DNA of 64,000 nucleotides from Couchioplanes caeruleus (GTDB lineage Bacteria; Actinomycetota; Actinomycetes; Mycobacteriales; Micromonosporaceae): the NCBI RefSeq assembly GCF_003751945.1, contig NZ_RJKL01000001.1, forward strand, positions 5,394,001 through 5,458,000. The letters are read 5' to 3'. Numbering within the stretch: position 1 is the first letter of the stretch; the number at the start of each line of letters is the position of its first letter. This document shows positions 16,789 to 25,768 of the stretch, one piece after another. The notes under the pieces were generated by a model that was given only the letters and a program-made list of their open reading frames with translations, did not search any database and had not been told where the DNA came from. Position numbers and translations under genes: made by a program.

Positions 16789-19565
16789 GGCAGCACCCAC
16801 TTCTGGTTGGCCGCGCCGTGGCAGTCCCAGATGTGGATCTGCTGGCCGTCGGCGGGATTGTTCGCGGAGACGTCGAGGCAGCGCCCCGACTGCGGGTTGC
16901 GGATCGTGCCGTCGGTCCGCGCCGACCAGGCCTGGGCGCCGGTGCCGTTGCACGTGTGGAGTTGGGCCCTGGTGCCGTTCGCGGTGCCGCCTCCGGCGAC
17001 GTCGAGGCACTTGCCGAGGGCCTTGATCGTGCTCTCCGGGCTGACCGTCCAGGTCTGCGCCGCGGTGCCGTTGCACGTGTAGAGCTGGATCTTCGTGCCG
17101 TCGGCCGGGGAGCCGCCCGCCACGTCCAGGCACTTGCCGGCCAGGCCCCGGATCGCTCCCGTGCGTGCCGTGCCGGCGCCGTCGAGGGTGAAGGCGTCCA
17201 CGTCGAACAAGGCGCCGGCGCCGCCGGAGAAGGTCAGGTAGAGCGTGCCACCCGCCGGCGGTGCGCCGCTGATCGCCCCGGTCACCTCGGTGAACGTTTC
17301 CCAGCTCCCGGTCACCGGGATCGCCGCCGAGCCGAGCACGGTGCCGGTCGGCGAGCCCATCCGAAGTTGCAGGATGCCGCCGGCGCCGCCGGAGGAGACC
17401 CGGGCGGTGAAGGAGACGGCCTTGTCCAGCCGGTACGGCTCGAACGCGATCCAGTCGCCGTTGTGGATGTTGCCGACGGTCTTGCCGCCCTCGGCCTGCG
17501 TCTTGGTGATCGGGGTGATGCCCGAGGCCGCCTTGTAGTGCTCGGCCTGGCGATGCCGGGGCTGGAGGATGTGCTGGGTGTGCGTGGTCAGGCCGCCGCC
17601 GTCGGTGTACCCGGCGTCGAAGACCGCGAAGATGTTCGCCGCGGAGTCGTGTTCACCGTCGACCGGAATCGGGATCGCGCCGGTACAGCCGGTGCGCGAG
17701 GTGATCTGGTGGCCGTGGTTGTCGTGGCCCAGGACGTAGGTCATCGTGACCTTCGCGCAATCGATCGACGGGTCCTCCGGGTCGGTGACCGCAACGGTGA
17801 ACGGGACCGAGTCGCCGTAGGCGAACAGGGAACCGGCGGGCGGGTCGATGATGCGTACCGTCGGGGCGGTGTTGCCGACCGTGACCGTCACGGTCGCGGT
17901 GCCGGTGAGGCCCTCGGCGTCGGTCACCGTCAGCGTCGCGGCGAAGGTGCCGGTGCGGGTGTACGTCTTCGTCGGGTTGGCCGCGGTCGAGGTGGTGCCG
18001 TCGCCGAAGGCCCAGGAGTACGTCAGCGCCCCGCCCTCCGGATCCGAGGAGCCCGCCGAGGAGAACGTGACGGTCAGCGGTGGCTGCCCGGAGGTCCGAT
18101 CGGCGCCGGCCACCGCGGTCGGTGCCCGGTTGGCCCCGGTGAGGTAGTCGAAGCGGTAGAGCGCGGAGTTCTCGTCGCCGGCGAAGTAGCCGGTGCCGTA
18201 GTCGAGGACGTACAGCGCGCCCTCCGGGCCGAAGGCCATGTCCATGACCTGCTTGCCCACCCAGGGGAACGCGGCGATCTCGCCCACCGAGCCGTCCGCG
18301 CCGACGTGGATCGGCTTGATCCAGCCGCGGCCCAGTTCGCCGGCGAAGAAGTGCCCGTCGAGGGAGGCCGGGAACTTCGTCGGCGAGGCGAGGTTCGCAT
18401 CGAAGCGGTAGACCGGGCCGCCCATCGGGGACTCGGAGCCGCTGCCGAACTCGGGCGGGGAGCCGGCGTCGCCGCCGTATCTGATCCAGGCCGGACGGGC
18501 CGGCGGCAGCTTGCTCTGGCCGGTGTTGCGGAACGAGTTGTTGACCGGCCCGGCGGCGCAGTCGTACTTCGGTCCGGTGCTGTTGGTGGCGAAGTTCCAC
18601 TCGTTGTAGGTCTCGGTGGGGGTGTTGGTGCCGGTGCAGTACGGCCAGCCGTAGTTGCCCGGACTGGTGATCCGGTTGAACTCCACCTGGCCGCCCGGAC
18701 CTCGCGCGGGATTGGTGGCGCCCGCGTCCGGGCCGTAGTCGCCGAGGTAGACGATGCCGGTCGCCCGGTCGACGCTCATCCGGAACGGGTTGCGGAAGCC
18801 CATCGCGTAGATCTCGGGGCGGGTCAGCGGGGTGCCTGGCGGGAACAGGTTGCCGGCAGGGATCGAGTACGACCCGTTGCCGTTCACCTTGATCCGCAGT
18901 ACCTTGCCGCGCAGATCGTTGGTGTTGCCGGCGCTGCGCTGTGCGTCGTAGCCGGGATTGCGGTTGGTCCGTTCGTCGAGCGGCGAGTAGCCGGCGGAGT
19001 CGAACGGGTTGGCGTCGTCGCCGGTGGACAGGTAGAGGTTGCCCGCCGCGTCGAAGTCGATGTCGCCGCCGACGTGGCAGCAGAGGCCGCGGTCGGCCGG
19101 CACGTCGAGGACGTCCACCTTGCTGGCCGGGTTGAGGCTGAAGTCGGCGTTGAGCGTGAACCGCGACAGCCGGTTGACGCCGTGCCAGGAAGTCCAGGTG
19201 GTGCCGGTGGCCGGGGCGTCGCCGGAGGGCGTGGCGAGCGGCGGCGCGTAGTAGAGGTAGATGTGCCGGTTGGTGCCGAAGCCCGGGTCGACGCCGACGC
19301 CCTGCAGCCCTTCCTCGTCGTGGCTGTAGACGGCGACCGTGCCGACGACGGTCGTGGTGCCGTTCGCGTCCGTACGCCGCAGCGTCCCGTTGCGTGCGGT
19401 GTGCAGCACGGAGCGGTCGGGCAGGACGGCGATCGCCATCGGCTCGCCGACCTCGGCGACGCCCTTGGCGAGGGTCACTTGCTGGTAGTCGTCGGGGTCG
19501 ATGTCGTGGGCCCGCGCGGGGGCCGACACGGCGGTGAGCAGGGCCGCCGCCGTCACGGCCACCAC
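16785..19565 (-). CDS. Secreted PQQ-type sugar dehydrogenase with PKD, CBM6 and ricin lectin domains
   Basis: A 926-residue protein. Residues about 25-480 form the beta-propeller of soluble aldose sugar/sorbosone dehydrogenases (DRSVLHTARNGTLRR, CCHVGGDIDFDAAGNLYLSTGD, EIYAMGFRNPFRMSVDRATG, GEGALYVLDYGTG-type repeats). A PKD domain (about 480-572), an Ig-like segment, a CBM6 domain (about 672-802, AEHYKAASGI to DVDAFTLDG) and a ricin beta-trefoil (803-926) follow. The only usable in-frame start is GTG 19565, which gives a signal peptide without a basic n-region. In-frame codons upstream encode a good one (KTFIHSRLRSVAVV), so a frameshift or error near 19566-19609 is likely. It probably oxidises extracellular sugars with PQQ. 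Confidence 0.88.
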   Translation of the reverse strand: MVAVTAAALLTAVSAPARAHDIDPDDYQQVTLAKGVAEVGEPMAIAVLPDRSVLHTARNGTLRRTDANGTTTVVGTVAVYSHDEEGLQGVGVDPGFGTNRHIYLYYAPPLATPSGDAPATGTTWTSWHGVNRLSRFTLNADFSLNPASKVDVLDVPADRGLCCHVGGDIDFDAAGNLYLSTGDDANPFDSAGYSPLDERTNRNPGYDAQRSAGNTNDLRGKVLRIKVNGNGSYSIPAGNLFPPGTPLTRPEIYAMGFRNPFRMSVDRATGIVYLGDYGPDAGATNPARGPGGQVEFNRITSPGNYGWPYCTGTNTPTETYNEWNFATNSTGPKYDCAAGPVNNSFRNTGQSKLPPARPAWIRYGGDAGSPPEFGSGSESPMGGPVYRFDANLASPTKFPASLDGHFFAGELGRGWIKPIHVGADGSVGEIAAFPWVGKQVMDMAFGPEGALYVLDYGTGYFAGDENSALYRFDYLTGANRAPTAVAGADRTSGQPPLTVTFSSAGSSDPEGGALTYSWAFGDGTTSTAANPTKTYTRTGTFAATLTVTDAEGLTGTATVTVTVGNTAPTVRIIDPPAGSLFAYGDSVPFTVAVTDPEDPSIDCAKVTMTYVLGHDNHGHQITSRTGCTGAIPIPVDGEHDSAANIFAVFDAGYTDGGGLTTHTQHILQPRHRQAEHYKAASGITPITKTQAEGGKTVGNIHNGDWIAFEPYRLDKAVSFTARVSSGGAGGILQLRMGSPTGTVLGSAAIPVTGSWETFTEVTGAISGAPPAGGTLYLTFSGGAGALFDVDAFTLDGAGTARTGAIRGLAGKCLDVAGGSPADGTKIQLYTCNGTAAQTWTVSPESTIKALGKCLDVAGGGTANGTRAQLHTCNGTGAQAWSARTDGTIRNPQSGRCLDVSANNPADGQQIHIWDCHGAANQKWVLP

Positions 19566-19695
19566 GGCGACCGATCGAAGTCTTGAATGTATGAATGTCT
19601 TGCGGGCATGGGGGCACGCTAAACACTTCTCACAGTGCTGTCCACGCTTTAGGTCACCACGGATGAACTTTCGTTCATGGCGACAAAAGTGGCGC
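19566..19695. other. Intergenic region upstream of the sugar dehydrogenase
   Basis: The 130 bp hold an ATG (19609 on the minus strand) that is one base out of frame with the dehydrogenase, and the in-frame codons for a plausible signal-peptide n-region. AT-rich stretches occur at 19580-19600 and 19670-19690. No clear promoter consensus or operator is visible. The convergently oriented downstream gene is not involved, since the PH-domain gene is also on the minus strand and ends at 19696. Confidence 0.5.
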
Positions 19696-20058
19696 TCAGG
19701 CGGCGTAATGCAGGATTACGTTGTGGACGTGGTGGGTCTTGTCCGAGCCGCGGAACTCGACCTCGTACACATGCTGGCCGACGGTGATCGCGATGGTGCC
19801 GGTGGAGAAGTACTGCCCGGCCCAGCTCTTGTTGCTGACCACGCTCACGCTGCTGATCTTCGAATACGGAATGCTCGTGATCGCGAAGCGCTTGCCGACG
19901 AAGGACTTGTCCTGGATGATCACTCGACGGTCGGTCAGGCCGATGAAGCCGGTGCCGACGCCGACCGCGTCGTAGACCGCGATGATCTGTTCACCCTCGA
20001 GGAGGCCGGACGCGACCTGCTGGTACTGACCCTTGCTGTCGTAGACCGGAGCCGTCAT
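19696..20058 (-). CDS. Bacterial PH-domain protein
   Basis: A 120-residue protein composed of a single bacterial pleckstrin-homology domain. Strands are visible as EQIIAVYDAVGVGTGFIGLTDRRVIIQDKSFVGKRFAITSIPYSKISSVSVV and a final GTIAITVGQHVYEVEFR, with a C-terminal helix. The family is widespread but its role is mostly unknown; several members sit at membranes or under stress control. There is no signal peptide. It lies upstream of the lectin-tagged pair on the same strand with its own 130-bp gap, so cotranscription is uncertain. Confidence 0.85.
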   Translation of the reverse strand: MTAPVYDSKGQYQQVASGLLEGEQIIAVYDAVGVGTGFIGLTDRRVIIQDKSFVGKRFAITSIPYSKISSVSVVSNKSWAGQYFSTGTIAITVGQHVYEVEFRGSDKTHHVHNVILHYAA

Positions 20059-20082
20059 GCTGCCGAGGCTAGCGAGCCGGCG

Positions 20083-20394
20083 CTACCGTGGCCCGACGAC
20101 CGTGCGGTAGGCGTCCTCGATCCGGGCGGCCAGGGTGACCTCACCGTCGGTGATGGCGCCGCCGTCCGACGCGCCGAGCAGGATCTGGGTGTGACCATCC
20201 GCGCGCTGTATGCGCGGCCGCAGGCGCAGGGTGTCGGCGGCGACCTTTATCCGCTCGGTCAGGGCGGCGTGCTGACTGTCGTCGCAGGGCAGAACCCGTT
20301 TGAGCTGGACTCCGTCCCGGGTCCAGCCGCCCAGCACCGCGAGTGCGTCGGTCAGGTAATCGGGGCGGGCGCCCCGTGTCTTCCTGCCCCGCAT
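20083..20394 (-). CDS. Pterin-4a-carbinolamine dehydratase-like protein lacking catalytic histidines
   Basis: A 103-residue protein whose layout matches the dehydratase of tetrahydrobiopterin recycling: ALAVLGGWTRDGVQLKRVL at the front, the helix ALTERIKVAADTLRLRP, and the terminal GASDGGAITDGEVTLAARIEDAY. The family motif E-x3-H-H-P aligns here with DTLRLRP, so both catalytic histidines are missing and activity is improbable. ATG 20394 is chosen as the start; upstream in-frame sequence is unlike coding. A non-enzymatic role, as in the DCoH branch, is possible. The match is by my reading of motifs only. Confidence 0.6.
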   Translation of the reverse strand: MRGRKTRGARPDYLTDALAVLGGWTRDGVQLKRVLPCDDSQHAALTERIKVAADTLRLRPRIQRADGHTQILLGASDGGAITDGEVTLAARIEDAYRTVVGPR

Positions 20395-20574
20395 GGCCCA
20401 CCTCCCAGGCGTCGTTGCCGGCTTGTGGCCAAACTGTCGCCATGTCGTCATGTCAGTGCCCACAGTGTGGTCCGCACCGTCAACGATGTCCACGCCCACA
20501 TATCCGTGTTCTCGTGACGATCGGGACGCATCGTTCAACCTGTTCGGTCAAGATTTGTGGCACGCTCTAGGCTC

Positions 20575-21012
20575 ATGCCCCCTGGACAGCACGTCAGCGT
20601 CTCGCCGTCACGCAGAGTGATCGTTGCGGCCGCCATCGTCAAGGACGGCCGGGTGTTGGCCTGCGAACGGTCCGCGCCCGCCGAGGTCGCGGGACGCTGG
20701 GAATTCCCCGGCGGCAAGGTCGAGCCCGGGGAGAGCGACGCCCAGGCCCTCGCCCGCGAATGCGTGGAGGAGCTGGGCGTCCACGTGGAGGTCGGCGCCC
20801 GGGTCGGTCCGGACGTGTCGCTGGCGCACGGCCGCGCCGTGCTGCGCGTCTTCGCCGTCACGCTCCGGGACGGCGACGTGCCGCGCGCCCTGGAGCACAC
20901 CGCGATGCGCTGGCTCGCCGTCGACGAGCTCGGCAGCGTGCCGTGGCTGCCCGCCGACAAGCCGATCGTGGCGGAGCTTCCCGCGCTACTGGCCGCCGAA
21001 CGTCTTGCGTAG
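20575..21012 (+). CDS. Nudix hydrolase, MutT-like
   Basis: A 145-residue pyrophosphohydrolase. The Nudix box is complete: GGKVEPGESDAQALARECVEELGV (about residues 45-68). The context VIVAAAIVKDGRVLACERSAPAEVAGRWEFPGGK is typical of MutT-type 8-oxo-dGTP diphosphatases or dCTP-cleaving relatives. ATG 20575 is chosen; an in-frame ATG-like start at 20557 would add six residues. Its 3' end overlaps by 27 bp the end of the convergent acyl-CoA ligase gene. Confidence 0.9.
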   Translation: MPPGQHVSVSPSRRVIVAAAIVKDGRVLACERSAPAEVAGRWEFPGGKVEPGESDAQALARECVEELGVHVEVGARVGPDVSLAHGRAVLRVFAVTLRDGDVPRALEHTAMRWLAVDELGSVPWLPADKPIVAELPALLAAERLA

Positions 21013-22524
21013 CTCCCGTTTGAGCACCTTGAAGCTCGGGCCCATCGGCAACTGCTCGACGAAGCGGACCTGACGCGGATACTTGTGCCGGCCCAGCCGC
21101 TCCTTGGACCACTCGATGAGCTCCTCGGCGGTCACTCCGCCCGGGTCCGGCACCACGACCGCGCAGATCTCCTCGCCGTGCACCGCATCCGGCACCCCGA
21201 TCACCGCGACCTGCACGACCGCGGGGTGGCGAGCCAGCACCTCCTCGACCTCACGCGGGTAGACGTTGAAACCGCCGCGGATGACCAGGTCCTTCTTGCG
21301 GTCGACGATGGTGATGCGGCCGTCGGCGTCCTTGGTGCCCAGGTCGCCGCTGCGGAACCAGCCGTCGACCAGGGCCTGGGCGGTCTCCTCCGGCCGGTTG
21401 AGGTAGCCGGCGAAGACGTTGTGGCCGCGGACCACGATCTCGCCCAACTCCCCGGCGGGCAGCAGCTCGACGCGGTCGTCGACCTTGGCCCGGGCGATCT
21501 CCACCTCGACGCCCCAGATCGGATGCCCGATGGTGCCGGGCCGGGCGCCGAACGCCGGCTGGTTGGCGGTCGCGGTCGGGGAGGTCTCGGAGAGCCCGTA
21601 CCCCTCGAAGATGGTGGCCCCGAAGGTCTCGGTGAACCGTTCCAGGACGGCGATCGGGAGGGAGGCGCCGCCGGAGACGCAGAGCCTCAGATCGGGCAGG
21701 CGGTCGGCCTTGGCGGCCGCCTCCAGCAGGGCGACATACATCGTCGGTACGCCGTGGAAGGCGGTCACGCGCTCGCTGACCATCAGCTCGATCGCGGCCT
21801 CACCGGTGAAGCGGGGCAGCAGCACGAGCGTGTTGCCGACGCGGAACGCGCCGTTCATGCTCACGGACTGGCCGAAGGTGTGGAACAGCGGCAGGCAGCC
21901 CAGGACCACGTCCTCGTGGCGCACGTCGTTGACGTCGAAGACGTTGACGGTCGCGTTCATCACCAGGTTGAGGTGGGTCAGCAGGGCGCCCTTCGGTTTC
22001 CCGGTCGTGCCGCTCGTGTAGAACACCACCGCGACGTCCTCGGCTTCGCGGGACACGTAGGTCGGCAGTCTGGGGACCGCCACGACGGCCTTCTCCAGGC
22101 GTGGCGGGGCCTCCGGCAGATCGGGCGGCAGCGGACCCACGGAGACGAGCCGGACGCCGGCCTTCAACGCGGCTGCGGCCGCCGTCGGGAGCTGGCTGGA
22201 GTGCGCCACGAGAATGCTCGCGCCGCTGTCGCGAAGGACATAGGCCATCTCCTCGGGGGTCAGCAGCAGGTGCACCGGCACGACGCGCGCGCCGGCGGCG
22301 AGCGCGCCGTAGTAGACCCGGGGGAAGTCGGTGATGTTGGGAATCAGCACGGCCACGGCGTCGTCGGGCCGTACGCCCAGCTCTTGCAGGCCCGCCGCGT
22401 AGGCGAGGGATTCCGCCCAGAGGTCCCGGTAGGTGGTGCGGGTGTCGCCGTCGACCACGGCGACCTTGTCAGGATATCGGCGGGCGGACTCGGCGAGGAT
22501 GGTGGCCAACGACAGAGCGGTCAT
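20986..22524 (-). CDS. Long-chain acyl-CoA ligase-type AMP-binding enzyme (FadD-like)
   Basis: A 512-residue member of the ANL adenylating superfamily, activating a carboxylic acid to its CoA thioester. The P-loop is VVFYTSGTTGKPKGALLTH; the A5 motif is FEGYGLSETSP; the A7 motif is GWFRSGDLG; the hinge is DRKKDLVIRGGFNVYPREVEE; the A10 lysine lies in GPSFKVLKREL. It overlaps the acyl-CoA dehydrogenase stop in an ATGA, so the two act together, presumably in fatty-acid or branched-acid degradation. The chain-length specificity is not visible. Confidence 0.93.
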   Translation of the reverse strand: MTALSLATILAESARRYPDKVAVVDGDTRTTYRDLWAESLAYAAGLQELGVRPDDAVAVLIPNITDFPRVYYGALAAGARVVPVHLLLTPEEMAYVLRDSGASILVAHSSQLPTAAAAALKAGVRLVSVGPLPPDLPEAPPRLEKAVVAVPRLPTYVSREAEDVAVVFYTSGTTGKPKGALLTHLNLVMNATVNVFDVNDVRHEDVVLGCLPLFHTFGQSVSMNGAFRVGNTLVLLPRFTGEAAIELMVSERVTAFHGVPTMYVALLEAAAKADRLPDLRLCVSGGASLPIAVLERFTETFGATIFEGYGLSETSPTATANQPAFGARPGTIGHPIWGVEVEIARAKVDDRVELLPAGELGEIVVRGHNVFAGYLNRPEETAQALVDGWFRSGDLGTKDADGRITIVDRKKDLVIRGGFNVYPREVEEVLARHPAVVQVAVIGVPDAVHGEEICAVVVPDPGGVTAEELIEWSKERLGRHKYPRQVRFVEQLPMGPSFKVLKRELRKTFGGQ

Positions 22525-23693
22525 GCCAGGTGTCCTCCGATTTTGGTGTATCCCCGCAGCAGATCGCGGGAGATGATCAGGCGTTGCATCTCGTCGGTGC
22601 CTTCGTAGATGCGCATCAGGCGGACCTGGCGGTACCAGCGCTCGATGGGCAGCTCGCGGGTGTAGCCCATGCCGCCGTGGATCTGCAGGACCCGGTCCAC
22701 CACGTGGTTGACCATGTTCGCGCCGTAGAGCTTCGCCATCGAGGACGAGTGCCGCGGGTCTCCGCCCTGGTCGACCGTCCAGGCCGCGCGCAGGGTCAGC
22801 CAGCGGGCCGCCTCCAGCTCGACCTCGGAGTCCGCGATCATCCACTGGATGGCCTGGTTCTCGCCGATCCGGCGGCCGAAGGTCTCGCGGGTGTTGGCGT
22901 AGTCGATCGCCATGCCGAGCGCCCGCTCGGCGATGCCCAGCGCGTGCGACGGGATCAGGTAGCGGCCCTTGCCGATCCACTTCATGCCGAGCTCGAAGCC
23001 CTGACCGATCTCGCCGAGGATGTTGCGCGAAGGCACCCGGACGTCGTCGAAGACCAGCGCGGCCGGGCCGCCCTCGCCCATGGTCTGGATGAACTCCGAA
23101 CGCCACCCCATGTCGCGGTCGACCAGGAAGGCGGTGGTGCCGCCGCCGCGGACGCCCTTCTCCCGGTCGGTCACCGCGACCACGATGACGAAGTCGGCGT
23201 CGTTGCCGTTGGTGATGAAGGTCTTTTCGCCGTTGAGGATCCAGTCGTCGCCGTCCTGCCGCGCGCTGAGCTTGATGTTCGCGGCGTCCGAGCCGGCGCC
23301 CGGCTCGGTGATCGCGAAGCAGGAAATCCGTTCGCCCTCGATGGTGGGGATCAGGTACTCCCGCTTCTGCTCGGGGTTGGCGTGATAAAGGATGTTGTCC
23401 GCCTCGCCGCCGAACGAGAACTGGACGAACGAGCGGCCGGCCTCGGTCCAGATCAGGGACTGCATGACGGCGGGCAGGTTCATGCCGCCGTACTCCTCCG
23501 GAGTGGACAGTCCCCAGAAACCGAACTTCTTCGCCTTGAGTCGGAGCTCGCGCAGCTCGCTGCGGTCCAGGCCGGGCCGGTGCTCCCGCTCGCGGCGCAG
23601 CGCCTCCTGCTCGAGCGGCATGACCTCGCGGGTGATGAACTGGCGGGCGGTGTCGCGGACCGCCCGCTCTTCGTCGCTGAGTGAAAAGTCCAC
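22521..23693 (-). CDS. Acyl-CoA dehydrogenase
   Basis: FAD enzyme introducing the alpha-beta double bond of acyl-CoA. The 390-residue protein has the family signatures CFAITEPGAGSDAANIKLSA and, near the C terminus, GGMGYTRELPIERWYRQVRLMRIYEGTDEMQRLIISR; the glutamate of RIYEGTDE is the expected catalytic base. FGRRIGENQAIQWMIAD is also diagnostic. It is first in a two-gene minus operon with the ligase. It is divergent from a TetR regulator, with a 21-bp near-palindrome between them. Confidence 0.95.
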   Translation of the reverse strand: MDFSLSDEERAVRDTARQFITREVMPLEQEALRREREHRPGLDRSELRELRLKAKKFGFWGLSTPEEYGGMNLPAVMQSLIWTEAGRSFVQFSFGGEADNILYHANPEQKREYLIPTIEGERISCFAITEPGAGSDAANIKLSARQDGDDWILNGEKTFITNGNDADFVIVVAVTDREKGVRGGGTTAFLVDRDMGWRSEFIQTMGEGGPAALVFDDVRVPSRNILGEIGQGFELGMKWIGKGRYLIPSHALGIAERALGMAIDYANTRETFGRRIGENQAIQWMIADSEVELEAARWLTLRAAWTVDQGGDPRHSSSMAKLYGANMVNHVVDRVLQIHGGMGYTRELPIERWYRQVRLMRIYEGTDEMQRLIISRDLLRGYTKIGGHLA

Positions 23694-23698
23694 GTGCT

Positions 23699-23719
23699 AA
23701 AACTAGCGGCGTAAGTTTT
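23699..23719. promoter_or_regulatory. Candidate TetR operator between acyl-CoA dehydrogenase and tetR
   Basis: Between the divergent starts at 23693 and 23748 lies a 21-bp near-palindrome. Its ends are AAAACT and AGTTTT, its core is GCGGCGT, and 8 of 10 base pairs are matched around the central base. Its position next to both start codons suits a TetR dimer that would silence the dehydrogenase/ligase operon and itself together with the downstream aldehyde/alcohol dehydrogenases. Confidence 0.6.
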
Positions 23720-23747
23720 CCGGAGTCCAGAGCCGCAGGAGCGTGAA

Positions 23748-24377
23748 ATGGCCCGCCCCCGCCAGCCGGTGCTCACCCGGCAGCGGATCGTCGAGGTGGC
23801 GGCCGCTCTCGTGGACGCCGAGGGGCTCGAGGCCGTCTCCGTGCGCCGACTCGCCACGGAGCTCGGCGTCGCCGGGCCGTCCCTCTACCACCATTTCGCC
23901 ACCAAGAACGAGATTCTGGACGCGGTCGCCGACGCGGTGGTCGCCCAGGTGGACGTCTCTTCCTTCGCCACGCACGGGTGGGCGGACGCGCTGCGGCACT
24001 GGGCGAACTCGTACCACGCGGTGCTGTGCGCCCACCCGAACATCGTTCCGGTGCTGGCCCAGGGCCCCGGGCGCCGCCCGGCGGCCCTCGCCATGGCCGA
24101 CACCGTCTACGGCGGCCTCATCGACGCGGGCTGGCCGCCGGCGCGCGCCACCCACATCGGCGCGCTGATGCGCTATCTGGTGCAGGGTTCGGCGCTCGGC
24201 TCCTTCGCCCAGGGCTTCGACGAGGACCCGAAGTTGTACGCCGAGCGCTACCCCCACCTGCGCGACGCCCACCTGCTCGCCGAGCACCGCCGCAGCGTCG
24301 ACGAAGGGGCGTTCGCGCTCGGCCTGGACACCGTGATCACCGGCCTCGAGGCCATGCGGAACGGAGTGCAGCGATGA
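23748..24377 (+). CDS. TetR family regulator
   Basis: A 209-residue repressor with an N-terminal helix-turn-helix ([48 protein letters not shown]) and a TetR-C-type ligand domain. It heads a plus-strand operon with aldehyde and alcohol dehydrogenases, coupled by ATGA, and faces a fatty-acid type operon on the other strand. By position it probably senses an acyl-CoA, alcohol or aldehyde. The ligand is unknown. Confidence 0.93.
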   Translation: MARPRQPVLTRQRIVEVAAALVDAEGLEAVSVRRLATELGVAGPSLYHHFATKNEILDAVADAVVAQVDVSSFATHGWADALRHWANSYHAVLCAHPNIVPVLAQGPGRRPAALAMADTVYGGLIDAGWPPARATHIGALMRYLVQGSALGSFAQGFDEDPKLYAERYPHLRDAHLLAEHRRSVDEGAFALGLDTVITGLEAMRNGVQR

Positions 24378-25768
24378 ACCGGGACATGATCTACCTCGGC
24401 GGCCGCTGGGTCGCATCGTCGTCGGCGGAGACGATCGCGGTGGAGAACCCGGCGACCGAGGAGATCCTCGGCCGCGTGCCCGCCGGCACCGCCGAGGACG
24501 TGGACCGGGCCGTCGCCGCCGCGCGCGCCGCCTTCGACGGGTGGGCCGCCACTCCCATGGCCGAGCGCGGCGCCTTCCTCGGCAGGCTGCACGAGGCGCT
24601 CGCCGCCCGGGCGGGCGACATCGCCCGCACCGTCGGGCTCGAGCTCGGCACGCCGCTCAAGATCGCGAGGGCGGTCCAGACCGGACTTCCGCTCACCGTG
24701 CTGCGGGGGTACGCGGACCTGGCCGCCCAGCCCGCCGCGGAGGAGACGATCAACAACTCGCTGGTGGTCCGCGAGCCCGTGGGCGTGGTCGGTGCGATCA
24801 CGCCGTGGAACTATCCGCTGCACCAGGTGGTCGCCAAGGTGGCCGCCGCCCTCGCCGCCGGTTGCACCGTGGTGCTCAAGCCGAGCGAGCTCACGCCGCT
24901 GGTCGCGTACCTTCTCGTCGACGCCGCCGACGAGATCGGCCTGCCCGCCGGGGTCCTGAACCTCGTGCCCGGCACCGGCCCGGTCGTCGGCGCCGCGATC
25001 GCCGCCCACCCGCACGTCGACATGGTGTCCTTCACCGGCTCCACCGCCACCGGCCGGGCGATCTCGCACGCGGCCGCAGACCGCATCGCCCGGGTCGCGC
25101 TGGAGCTGGGCGGCAAGTCCGCCAACGTGATCCTCGAGGACGCGGACGTGACGAAGGCGGTGAAGGTCGGCGTCGCCAACGCGTTCCTCAACTCCGGTCA
25201 GACCTGCGCGGCGTGGACCCGCATGCTGGTCCACCGCGCCCACTACGACGCCGCGGTCGAACTGGCCGCGTCCGCGGCGGCCGGCTACCTCGCCGGCGAC
25301 CCGTTCGACGAGACCACCCGGCTCGGCCCGCTGGTCTCGGCGGCGCAGCGCGACCGGGTACGCGGCTTCATCGCGCGTGCGGAGGCCCGGCTCGTCGCCG
25401 GTGGCGCGCCCGTGCCGGAGAAGGGGTATTTCGTGGCGCCCACCATCTTCGCGGACGTGGACCCGGACAGTGAGCTGGCCCAGGAAGAGATCTTCGGGCC
25501 GGTCCTGTCGATCATTGCGTTCTCCGACGACGATGAGGCGGTGCGCATCGCGAACAACTCCCGCTACGGCCTCGCCGGCGGCGTCTGGGGCGAGCCCGGC
25601 CGGGCTCGCGCGGTGGCCAGCCGGATGCGCACCGGGGCGGTCGACATCAACGGCGGCGCGTTCAACCCGCTCGCGCCGTTCGGTGGCTACAAGCAGTCAG
25701 GCTTCGGCCGTGAGTTCGGTGTTCACGGTCTCAACGAGTTCCAGCAGACGAAGGCGATCCAGCAGTGA
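24374..25768 (+). CDS. NAD(P)-dependent aldehyde dehydrogenase
   Basis: A 464-residue aldehyde dehydrogenase superfamily enzyme. Catalytic Cys278 is in NSGQTCAAW and the general-base Glu244 is in [10 protein letters not shown]; the dinucleotide site shows [11 protein letters not shown] and the conserved [10 protein letters not shown]. It would oxidise an aldehyde to its acid, the natural substrate of the acyl-CoA ligase across the operator. It is coupled to tetR by ATGA and to the alcohol dehydrogenase by a GTGA. Confidence 0.95.
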   Translation: MNRDMIYLGGRWVASSSAETIAVENPATEEILGRVPAGTAEDVDRAVAAARAAFDGWAATPMAERGAFLGRLHEALAARAGDIARTVGLELGTPLKIARAVQTGLPLTVLRGYADLAAQPAAEETINNSLVVREPVGVVGAITPWNYPLHQVVAKVAAALAAGCTVVLKPSELTPLVAYLLVDAADEIGLPAGVLNLVPGTGPVVGAAIAAHPHVDMVSFTGSTATGRAISHAAADRIARVALELGGKSANVILEDADVTKAVKVGVANAFLNSGQTCAAWTRMLVHRAHYDAAVELAASAAAGYLAGDPFDETTRLGPLVSAAQRDRVRGFIARAEARLVAGGAPVPEKGYFVAPTIFADVDPDSELAQEEIFGPVLSIIAFSDDDEAVRIANNSRYGLAGGVWGEPGRARAVASRMRTGAVDINGGAFNPLAPFGGYKQSGFGREFGVHGLNEFQQTKAIQQ

